From Flavobacteria bacterium RIFCSPLOWO2_12_FULL_31_7 (GTDB lineage Bacteria; Bacteroidota; Bacteroidia; Flavobacteriales; Flavobacteriaceae): DNA of 9,452 bases. The notes beneath the pieces were generated by a model, which did not search any database, was not told where the DNA came from, and saw nothing but the letters and a program-made list of their open reading frames with translations. Below, piece by piece: positions 1 through 5,654 of this stretch. The stretch lies in contig MGWJ01000118.1 in assembly GCA_001800945.1 (NCBI GenBank), positions 1 through 9,452 on the forward strand. The letters are read 5' to 3'. Position numbers and translations under genes: made by a program. The first letter of the stretch is position 1. Every line of letters starts with the position of its first letter.

Positions 1-1
1 C

Positions 2-973
2 AAAGTATTAGCAAAATTAAACTTAGCACCAATTACTTTAAAATCAAAAGAAGGTTTAGCTTTATTAAATGGTACGCAATTTATGAGTGCTTATGGGGTT
101 TATAATTTGATTCAAGCCGATAAATTATCGCAATTGGCCAATATTGTTGCAGCCGTTTCACTTGAAGGTTTTGATGGAAGAAAAGAACCATTCAATGAGT
201 TAATTCATTTAGTTCGTCCACACAAAGGACAATTATCTACGGCGCAACATATGTTAGAGTTGTTAGAAGATAGTGAAATTATCGCACAGCCTAAGAAACA
301 CGTTCAAGATCCGTATTCTTTCAGATGTATTCCACAAGTTCATGGTGCGAGTAAAGATGTAATTGATCACGTAAAAAAAGTATTTACTACAGAAATTAAT
401 TCGGTTACAGATAATCCGAATATTTTTGTGGGTGAAGATGAAATTATTTCTGGTGGAAATTTCCATGGACAACCTTTAGCGATGGCTTTAGATTATTTAG
501 GAATTGCGTTATCAGAATTAGGAAGTATTTCAGAAAGAAGAACCTATCAATTGATTTCTGGTTTAAGAGAATTACCTGCGTTTTTAGTAAGCAATCCGGG
601 ATTAAATTCTGGATTTATGATTCCACAATATACAGCGGCGAGTATTGCTAGTCAGAATAAACAATTAGCTACACCTGCAAGTATTGATAGTATTGTTTCG
701 AGTAACGGACAAGAAGATCACGTGAGTATGGGTGCGAATGCAGCTACAAAAACTTTAAAAATAGTAGAGAATTTAGAGCGAATTTTAGCGATTGAATTGT
801 TCAACGCTTCACAAGCTATTGAATTCAGAAGACCTTTAAAATCTAGCGACTTCATTGAAATGTTCATTAAAACTTACAGAGAAGATGTTCCTTTAGTAAC
901 AGAAGATAGAATTTTACATTACGACATTGAAAAATCGATTCACTTTTTGAAAAGTTTTCAAGTAGAAGCGTAA
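2..973 (+). CDS. hutH: Histidine ammonia-lyase, C-terminal part (5' end outside window)
   Basis: Cytoplasmic MIO-dependent lyase that would remove ammonia from L-histidine to give urocanate, the first step of histidine breakdown. The frame is open from base 2, so the internal ATG at 83 is not the start; about 323 residues are visible of a family length near 500. The Ala-Ser-Gly tripeptide that forms the MIO group lies upstream, out of view. Known active-site positions of the family are recognisable in the fragment: Asn in LLNGTQ (residue 23), Gln, Tyr and Arg in QDPYSFRC (102, 105, 108), Phe in SGGNFHG (154) and Glu in GQEDHVSM (238). Their spacing agrees with Pseudomonas HutH. Related aromatic amino acid lyases share most of these, and the selectivity region around the substrate-binding His is missing. 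The QEDH glutamate favours histidine. No other hut gene is in the window. It ends at TAA just before a hairpin terminator. Confidence 0.85.
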   Translation, partial: KVLAKLNLAPITLKSKEGLALLNGTQFMSAYGVYNLIQADKLSQLANIVAAVSLEGFDGRKEPFNELIHLVRPHKGQLSTAQHMLELLEDSEIIAQPKKHVQDPYSFRCIPQVHGASKDVIDHVKKVFTTEINSVTDNPNIFVGEDEIISGGNFHGQPLAMALDYLGIALSELGSISERRTYQLISGLRELPAFLVSNPGLNSGFMIPQYTAASIASQNKQLATPASIDSIVSSNGQEDHVSMGANAATKTLKIVENLERILAIELFNASQAIEFRRPLKSSDFIEMFIKTYREDVPLVTEDRILHYDIEKSIHFLKSFQVEA

Positions 974-994
974 ATAAATTAAAAAAGTAAAAGT

Positions 995-1145
995 AAAAAA
1001 AGCCAAGTTGATTCAGTTTGAATTGAACTAAATATATAAAAAAGGCAAAAGTTGATTGAAATCAATTTTTGCCTTTCGTTTTTTACTTGATTATTTTTAC
1101 TTGGCTCTTTTAACTTTTTACTTGGCTCTTTCTACTTAGCTCTTA
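995..1145. repeat. Degenerate short direct and inverted repeats between hutH and the DUF1304 gene
   Basis: The gap between the convergent genes holds four copies of a 17-base unit. TTTTTACTTGGCTCTTT is exact at 1094-1110 and 1115-1131. Variants with about three differences lie at 1080-1096 and 1129-1145. An inverted counterpart, AAAAAAAGCCAAGT, lies at 995-1008 on the other side of the hairpin terminator. The last copy overlaps the TAA stop of the DUF1304 gene. The block looks like a small intergenic repeat built around a terminator; no coding potential is seen. Confidence 0.6.
1041..1084. terminator. Bidirectional intrinsic terminator for hutH and the rimK/DUF1304 run
   Basis: The left arm AAAGGCAAAAGTTGATT (1041-1057) pairs with the right arm AATCAATTTTTGCCTTT (1060-1076), with only one G-U wobble in 17 positions; the innermost pairs must open to form a loop. 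A T-run follows on the + strand (1079-1084), and an A-run precedes it (about 1038-1043), giving a T-run on the - strand. The hairpin lies between two convergent transcription units and can serve both. Confidence 0.85.
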
Positions 1146-1505
1146 TCTCAAAAACACCAACACAATTCCAACAATCGCAGGAATTCCTTGTACGAAAAAT
1201 ATCTTTTTAGAAACAGAATACCAACCGTACAAAGCCGCAACTAAAACACAACCTAAAAAGAAGAAAGCGATGTTTTTACTCCAAATTGCATCGGAAATAA
1301 ATAAAGACCAAATTAATCCTGCTGCTAAAAATCCGTTGTATAAACCTTGATTAGCTGCTAATGTTTTGGTTGGTTCGAATAAATGTTCTGGTAACGTTTT
1401 GAATACTTTTTTACCCGTTGTAGTCCAAACAAACATTTCTAACCATAAAAAATATAGGTGTAAAACTGCTACTATTAAAAGGCTAATTTTTGATAGATTT
1501 TCCAT
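1143..1505 (-). CDS. DUF1304 family small integral membrane protein
   Basis: A 120-residue protein with about four predicted membrane helices (roughly residues 6-27, 51-70, 76-95, 101-119) and almost no soluble part. The family signature is clear: HLYFLWLEMF in helix 1, a WTT-GKKVF loop, then TKTLAANQGLYNGFLA leading into helix 2. The length is normal for DUF1304. The biochemical function of the family is not established, so none is assigned. It is the last gene of the - strand run, starting two bases after the stop of the GldL-like gene, which argues for co-transcription and coupled translation. Its stop codon lies inside the last copy of the intergenic repeat, and the nearest terminator is the hairpin at 1041-1084. 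Confidence 0.85.
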   Translation of the reverse strand: MENLSKISLLIVAVLHLYFLWLEMFVWTTTGKKVFKTLPEHLFEPTKTLAANQGLYNGFLAAGLIWSLFISDAIWSKNIAFFFLGCVLVAALYGWYSVSKKIFFVQGIPAIVGIVLVFLR

Positions 1506-1507
1506 AG

Positions 1508-1693
1508 TTATTTGTTTTTATTTTTCAGTAAATAAACCATAATCGTAGCACCAAAAATAACCTCTAACACTACTCCAACGTTAAAAATAAGTGTTGCTCC
1601 TGGCCATTCCATAATTTTAAACAAAGCTCCGAAACCAACAAGGAAACTACAAGCAATAATAATAAGTAATAATTTTTTGAATTGATTGTCCAT
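1508..1693 (-). CDS. Small GldL-like two-helix membrane protein
   Basis: A 61-residue protein with two hydrophobic helices (about residues 8-26 and 32-54), a short loop and a basic tail (KNKNK). The loop GALFKIMEWPGATLIFNVG resembles the GALFKI-HWPGA segment at the start of GldL, an inner-membrane subunit of the gliding/type IX secretion motor of Bacteroidota. Full GldL is over 200 residues with a cytoplasmic domain, absent here, and no gldM or other gld gene is nearby, so this is a stand-alone relative and not GldL itself. Its ATG directly abuts the TAA of the DUF421 gene (TAAATG, 0 bases), and the DUF1304 gene follows after two bases. The role is unknown; being a membrane protein among membrane proteins suggests a local envelope function, which is inference. 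Confidence 0.75.
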   Translation of the reverse strand: MDNQFKKLLLIIIACSFLVGFGALFKIMEWPGATLIFNVGVVLEVIFGATIMVYLLKNKNK

Positions 1694-2194
1694 TTAACTT
1701 AGGGTTTTATGAATTCGCTTGTGTTTCGTTTGAAATAAATTTTCATTTCCTGAAATAATACTAATATTTCCATTAATTTCCAACATAGCTAATTTCACGA
1801 ATTTGTAATTTTCTACACCATGTTCTCTAATAACTTCATCCAATTCATCAGAAGTGATTCCTAATTTTGATACCGTTTTAAAATCAATTTTACCATCGTG
1901 AATCAAAATTTCAGGTTTTTCCTGAATTAGATTTTTCACAAATTTAGATTTCAACATTACTTTTTTGAAAATGTAATTGATAAAAAAAAGTGAAAAAGCT
2001 GCAATTATTCCACCTTCGAGCGAAACATCACTTCCCACCATAGCATTTTGAACGGCGTTACTTATTAGCAATATTAGAACAATGTCTGAAGCATTTAATT
2101 GCGATAATTCTTTTTTTCCAAAAATACGCAGTGCGATTACCATAAAAAAGTAAACACTAACACTTCTTAGGACAATGTCTAAATAGGGATACAT
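1694..2194 (-). CDS. DUF421 (YetF/YcaP-type) membrane protein
   Basis: A 166-residue protein with three N-terminal membrane helices (about 6-25, 37-55, 60-78) and a soluble C-terminal domain. Family hallmarks are RIFGKKELSQLNASDIVLILLISNAVQNAM in helices 1-2 and the domain PEILIHDGKIDFKTVSKLGITSDEL...MLEINGNISII (about 114-150). Both parts of a normal DUF421 protein are present, though it is near the short end of the family. The function is poorly known; Bacillus relatives such as YetF are linked to spore or envelope traits, which need not apply here. The ATG overlaps the rimK stop by one base (TAATG), a classical arrangement for translational coupling, and the next gene begins immediately after its stop. 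Confidence 0.85.
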   Translation of the reverse strand: MYPYLDIVLRSVSVYFFMVIALRIFGKKELSQLNASDIVLILLISNAVQNAMVGSDVSLEGGIIAAFSLFFINYIFKKVMLKSKFVKNLIQEKPEILIHDGKIDFKTVSKLGITSDELDEVIREHGVENYKFVKLAMLEINGNISIISGNENLFQTKHKRIHKTLS

Positions 2195-3210
2195 TATTTA
2201 AAATTTTTCTCGATAGCTTTAATCATTTCGCCTGCAATATCTTTTTGAGTCGCACCTTCGATCCCTTCTAAACCAGGAGAAGAATTAACTTCTAACAACA
2301 ACGGACCTTTACTTGAACGAATAATATCAACACCGGCCACTTTTAAATTCATCGCTTTTGCTGCTCGAATCGCAATTTTTTTCTCTTCAGATGTAACTTT
2401 CACCACAGAAGCTGTTCCTCCTAAATGGATATTCGCACGGAATTCTCCAGGAGCTGCTTCACGTTGCATGGCTGCCACAACTTTTCCATCTACAACAAAC
2501 AAACGCAAATCTTTTCCATTGGCTTCTTTGATAAATTCTTGAACTAAAATATTCGCATTTAAACTTTTGAACGCATTGATTACAGATTCTGCCGCTTTTT
2601 TGGTTTCCGCTAAAACTACACCTTTACCTTGTGTACCTTCTAATAATTTTACGATTAATGGCGAACCACCAACCATTTTAATTAAATCATCTGTATCTAA
2701 CGGCGAATTGGCAAAACCTGTTGTAGGAATATCTACTCCATTATTCAATAATAATTGTAACGAAAACAATTTATCTCTGGATTGCGTAATGGCAGCCGCG
2801 TTATTTAAAGCGAAAACTTTCAAAGCTTCAAACTGACGTGTAAGTGCACAACCATAATAGGTCATGCTTGGACGAATTCTAGGAATAATCGCATCGAAAT
2901 CACTCAAAACCAAACCACCACGATAATGGATTTCTGGATTGGAAGCACTTAACTTCATGTAACAATATTTCAGATTCAAGAAATGCATTTCATGTCCACG
3001 CATTTCTCCAGCTTCAATAATTCTTCGATTACTATATAATTCTGGATTACTGGCTAAAAGTCCAATTTTCAATCCTTTTTTACTAGGCTCTTTGTAATAA
3101 TATTCTTTTAAACTTTCTGTTGAAGGTTGTCCTAATTCGAATTTTTTTTCTGGGTCGACAATCAATCTTCCCACCATGGCTTCTCTACCTAAAAGCATTC
3201 TGAAACCCAT
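2194..3210 (-). CDS. rimK: RimK-type ATP-grasp alpha-L-glutamate ligase, carrying the tail of a protease domain
   Basis: The ligase part (about residues 46-338) closely follows E. coli RimK, which adds glutamates to the C-terminus of ribosomal protein S6. It begins LKIGLLASNPELYS and continues with VIPRI-like IIPRIRPSM, the ATP-grasp lysine in PLIVKLLEGTQGKGV (K188), VQEFIKEA, and the metal/ATP site LLLEVNSSPGLEGIE (E307, N309). It is cytoplasmic. E. coli RimK is 300 residues. The extra N-terminal 45 residues here (MGFRMLLGREAMVGRLIVDP...) are not ligase sequence but match the second conserved block of the retropepsin-like zinc protease domain whose first part is encoded just upstream. The start ATG follows the upstream TAG with no gap and in the same frame. 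A TTG at 3072-3070 would give a RimK-sized 292-residue protein but is a less usual start; there is no ATG between residues 12 and 70. The downstream DUF421 gene overlaps the stop. Confidence 0.85.
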   Translation of the reverse strand: MGFRMLLGREAMVGRLIVDPEKKFELGQPSTESLKEYYYKEPSKKGLKIGLLASNPELYSNRRIIEAGEMRGHEMHFLNLKYCYMKLSASNPEIHYRGGLVLSDFDAIIPRIRPSMTYYGCALTRQFEALKVFALNNAAAITQSRDKLFSLQLLLNNGVDIPTTGFANSPLDTDDLIKMVGGSPLIVKLLEGTQGKGVVLAETKKAAESVINAFKSLNANILVQEFIKEANGKDLRLFVVDGKVVAAMQREAAPGEFRANIHLGGTASVVKVTSEEKKIAIRAAKAMNLKVAGVDIIRSSKGPLLLEVNSSPGLEGIEGATQKDIAGEMIKAIEKNFK

Positions 3211-3213
3211 CTA
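3211..3213 (-). other. In-frame TAG joining the protease and RimK frames (TAGATG junction)
   Basis: On the - strand the bases read GAT TAG ATG GGT: the protease frame stops and the RimK frame starts with zero spacing and no frame change. From 3552 to 2194 the sequence is 453 codons with only this internal stop, so one changed base (for example AAG, GAG, CAG or TCG to TAG) would give a continuous 452-residue protease-RimK protein. The stop lies within a conserved domain, not in a linker. Confidence 0.9.
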
Positions 3214-3552
3214 ATCTCGATTAGTAAGCGTAACATCTACTTGCCATTTGTGACTTCCTAATTCAACGTCAGTTCGAATAACATATCTTTTTTCTCGAGT
3301 TCCATTAGAACTTTTTACAATTCTTTGATCTACTAATTGTGCTTCACAATGAATAATTGATTTCGAGTTATTTTGAATCGGATTGATATCGAATTTTAAC
3401 CATTCCTCACCATTCTTTTCAAAAACTTTAATATTGATAGCATGTAAAGCTGAAGTTTTCGCTCCAGAATCAACACGGGCTTTTATGGCTGGAATTCCTA
3501 ATTGTGGAAACGAGCACCATTCTTCACTACCAATTAACGTTTTATCTTGCAT
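3211..3552 (-). CDS. Retropepsin-like 'ATP-dependent zinc protease' (RimB-like) domain, C-terminally truncated by an in-frame TAG
   Basis: 113 residues matching the N-terminal four fifths of the RimK/LysX-associated protease family (PF05618). The aspartic-protease motif VDSGAKTSALHA (D28) follows GIPAIKARV, as in retropepsins, and the segment ends at DVTLTNRD. In intact members this runs straight on into a block like MGFRMLLGRxA--GRFLVDP, needed to complete the fold; here that block is encoded after the TAG, at the start of the rimK frame. In Pseudomonas a related protease, RimB, works with RimK and trims glutamates from S6, so ligase and protease would be writer and eraser of one modification. 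That this holds here is inference. As translated to the stop, the domain is probably incomplete. It could be a strain mutation, a sequencing error, or a split protein that reassembles with the RimK N-terminus. Confidence 0.75.
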   Translation of the reverse strand: MQDKTLIGSEEWCSFPQLGIPAIKARVDSGAKTSALHAINIKVFEKNGEEWLKFDINPIQNNSKSIIHCEAQLVDQRIVKSSNGTREKRYVIRTDVELGSHKWQVDVTLTNRD

Positions 3553-3612
3553 TTGTTTTTATTTTGAAATCTAATTTAATATATTTTTTTCAGAAAAATG
3601 TTGTTGTTTCAA

Positions 3613-5484
3613 TTATTTTTTAGGAAACACATTGTCTTCTTTTTTCACATCAGCCATCAAATCACTTGGATCAATCGCGACGGATTTAATTGCGCCTTTT
3701 TCTTTAGCAATTTCAATAGTATAAGTTGGAATAGCCCAATCCCAACCAGCTAAAACAGTTCTAGTAATTCCTTCATATGGATTTTGTTTTTCCCATCGCA
3801 TTAAAGTATTCGGAATGTAAAAATATTCTACTTTACCATTTTCAAATTCTACTAACAAATCAATAGGCATTGGCATTCTACCTTTTCTTTCTAAAACAAT
3901 TTTATTGGTTTCCACAGATTTAATCGCGTAATCAATTGTGTTTGTAGTTTGCGTCCATTCATTTAAATACCAATCTAAATTCGCACCAGAAACTTTTTCG
4001 GCTGTTCTTTTGATATCGTTAGGTGTTGGATGTGTGAATTTAAAATCAGTATAATATTTTTTGATTGTTTTTTGAAGATTTTCAATTCCAATAATATAAC
4101 CTAATTGTGCTAAGAAAATTTCGCCTTTACTGTAAGCGCCAATTCCGTATGCTTGATTTAAATCGTATCTATCTGCATGAGTTGTTAATGGTTGTTCTTT
4201 GCCTGAATTCGCTAAATACACATAATTATTATAAGAATCTGCAAATGGATTTTCTGGTTCTTTTGGAGGTAAAATTTCGTTCATTGCTAAATTTGAAATG
4301 AATGAGGTAAATCCTTCATCCATCCAACAATGTTTTGATTCATTTGTAGCTAAAATATGTTGAAACCAACTGTGTGCAAATTCGTGAGCCGTAACACCAA
4401 CTAAACTTCCATAGCTTCTGTTTCCAGTAATTAAAGTACACATCGCATATTCCATTCCTCCATCTCCACCTTGAATTACAGAATATTGTTTGTAAGGATA
4501 TTGCCCTATATTTTTATTAAAATACGCTAATAATTCTGCCGTTTTAGGTTGCATTTTTTTCCAATTTTCTAAATTTTCTTTTTTGTTTTTATAGAAAAAA
4601 TGCAATTCCGTTTCATTTTCACCCATAATTTTATCGTGGATATATTCTGGATCAGCTCCCCAAGCGAAATCGTGCACATTTGGTGCCACAAAATGCCAAG
4701 TTAATGTTTTTGTTTTTTTAGGATATGAAACAACAACACCTGCATCTTCATAACCTTTTCCTATTTCATTTTTATTTTGAAGGTATCCTGTAGAACCGAT
4801 AGTATAGTCCTTATCAATCGTAATTTTTACATCGAAATTTCCCCAAACACCGTGAAACTCTCTAGCAATGTAAGTATCTGCATGCCAACCTTCGAAATCA
4901 TATTCTGCCATTTTTGGAAACCATTGTGTCATGGAAAGCGCTACATTTTCTTCCGAATTTCTTCCAGAACGACGAATTTGCAAAGGCACTTGTCCATCAA
5001 AATCTAAGGTGAAATTTGAAGATGCTTTTGGTAAAATAGCTTGAGGCAAAGTCACTTCCAAAATAGTTCCCACTACTCTAGTTTGAGCGGCAATTCCATT
5101 TTGTTTGAAATTAGCAATATTTAAATAACCAATTTCATTTGGTTTCAATGTACTGATTCTACTTTCTTTTACTTCTTTATTTTCTTTTGTAAATTTACGA
5201 ACCATACGTTTGTCTGGATCAGCAATTGTTTGCAAACGTAAATCCATCGCACTTCCAGGTTGAAAAGCATTTGGGTATAAATGATAATACACTTTTTTTA
5301 GTGTATCTGGTGAATTATTAGTGTATACCAATTCTTGATTTCCTTTATATTGGTATTTTTTGACATCCATATTTACGTTCATTTTATAATCAACATGTTG
5401 TTGCCAATAGCCTGAATTTGGATTATTCTGTGCCATCGAAAATCCTGCAACAAGGATAAACATAGTAGTAATTAAATTTTTCAT
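3613..5484 (-). CDS. Exported M1 family zinc metallopeptidase (aminopeptidase-like)
   Basis: A 623-residue protein. An N-terminal signal peptide (basic MKN, then ITTMFILVAGFSMA, cleavage likely before or at Q19) sends it to the periplasm or beyond. An N-terminal beta domain (about 27-275) precedes the catalytic domain. The zinc site is complete: HEFAH at 367-371 and, after 18 residues, the third ligand E390 in MDEGF. GGMEYAM (342-348) takes the place of the GAMEN substrate-binding motif, and Y451 in AYSKGEIF is a good candidate for the catalytic tyrosine. The family removes N-terminal amino acids from peptides; exported Bacteroidota members probably help use extracellular peptides. There is no C-terminal T9SS sorting domain. 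A 60-base gap separates it from the downstream protease/rimK run. Upstream there is a terminator and two small dyads but no clear promoter. Confidence 0.9.
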   Translation of the reverse strand: MKNLITTMFILVAGFSMAQNNPNSGYWQQHVDYKMNVNMDVKKYQYKGNQELVYTNNSPDTLKKVYYHLYPNAFQPGSAMDLRLQTIADPDKRMVRKFTKENKEVKESRISTLKPNEIGYLNIANFKQNGIAAQTRVVGTILEVTLPQAILPKASSNFTLDFDGQVPLQIRRSGRNSEENVALSMTQWFPKMAEYDFEGWHADTYIAREFHGVWGNFDVKITIDKDYTIGSTGYLQNKNEIGKGYEDAGVVVSYPKKTKTLTWHFVAPNVHDFAWGADPEYIHDKIMGENETELHFFYKNKKENLENWKKMQPKTAELLAYFNKNIGQYPYKQYSVIQGGDGGMEYAMCTLITGNRSYGSLVGVTAHEFAHSWFQHILATNESKHCWMDEGFTSFISNLAMNEILPPKEPENPFADSYNNYVYLANSGKEQPLTTHADRYDLNQAYGIGAYSKGEIFLAQLGYIIGIENLQKTIKKYYTDFKFTHPTPNDIKRTAEKVSGANLDWYLNEWTQTTNTIDYAIKSVETNKIVLERKGRMPMPIDLLVEFENGKVEYFYIPNTLMRWEKQNPYEGITRTVLAGWDWAIPTYTIEIAKEKGAIKSVAIDPSDLMADVKKEDNVFPKK

Positions 5485-5522
5485 ATAAGTAAATTTTAAT
5501 TTTTTAAATCATAAATAACGTC

Positions 5523-5549
5523 ACTCTTTTGAGAGTTTGTAGTACAAAC
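5523..5549 (-). promoter_or_regulatory. Two adjoining dyad-symmetric sites upstream of the M1 peptidase gene
   Basis: ACTCT-TTTG-AGAGT (5523-5536) is followed, with a two-base overlap, by GTTTGTA-G-TACAAAC (5535-5549), a perfect 7-base inverted repeat around one base. They lie 39-65 bases upstream of the start codon, in a 170-base gap that otherwise holds only the terminator. The position and symmetry suit an operator, but no regulator is identified and no good promoter box is seen next to them. Confidence 0.35.
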
Positions 5550-5584
5550 ATTTTGAAGAAGTGAGTTCATTAATGACATTTTGG

Positions 5585-5638
5585 TAAAAATAAGAAAACC
5601 ACAAAGATAAACGCGAAGTTTAAACTTTGTGGTTTTTT
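5585..5638 (-). terminator. Intrinsic terminator of the S8 protease gene
   Basis: AAAACCACAAAG (5595-5606) pairs perfectly with CTTTGTGGTTTT (5625-5636). Inside, TAAAC (5608-5612) pairs with GTTTA (5618-5622) around the loop GCGAA. Read on the - strand the hairpin comes 19 bases after the S8 stop codon and is followed by the T-rich tail CTTATTTTTACC. A T-run also follows on the + strand, but no + strand gene leads into it. Confidence 0.85.
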
Positions 5639-5654
5639 AACGAATTTATAAGAA

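Noticed and set aside
83..85. ATG at 83 as the start of the lyase gene.
   Set aside because: The frame is open to the window edge and the upstream codons encode conserved family sequence (GLALLNGTQF), so the gene simply enters the window.
1508..1693. Calling the small membrane protein GldL itself, implying a gliding/T9SS locus.
   Set aside because: It lacks the large cytoplasmic part of GldL and no other gld or spr gene is nearby.
2567..2836. Open frame on the + strand antisense to rimK, and similar antisense frames inside hutH and the M1 peptidase gene.
   Set aside because: They have no recognisable protein features and lie opposite strongly conserved coding sequence; shadows of the real genes.
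3070..3072. TTG as an alternative rimK start that would give an E. coli-like 292-residue RimK.
   Set aside because: The frame upstream is clearly coding (end of the protease domain), ATG starts are available, and TTG starts are uncommon; kept only as an alternative.
3566..3596. TTTC-N19-TAGATTTC on the - strand before the protease/rimK run, a near match to the Bacteroidota promoter.
   Set aside because: Both boxes miss the final G, it lies only about 14 bases before the ATG, and the stretch is almost pure A/T, so a chance match is likely.
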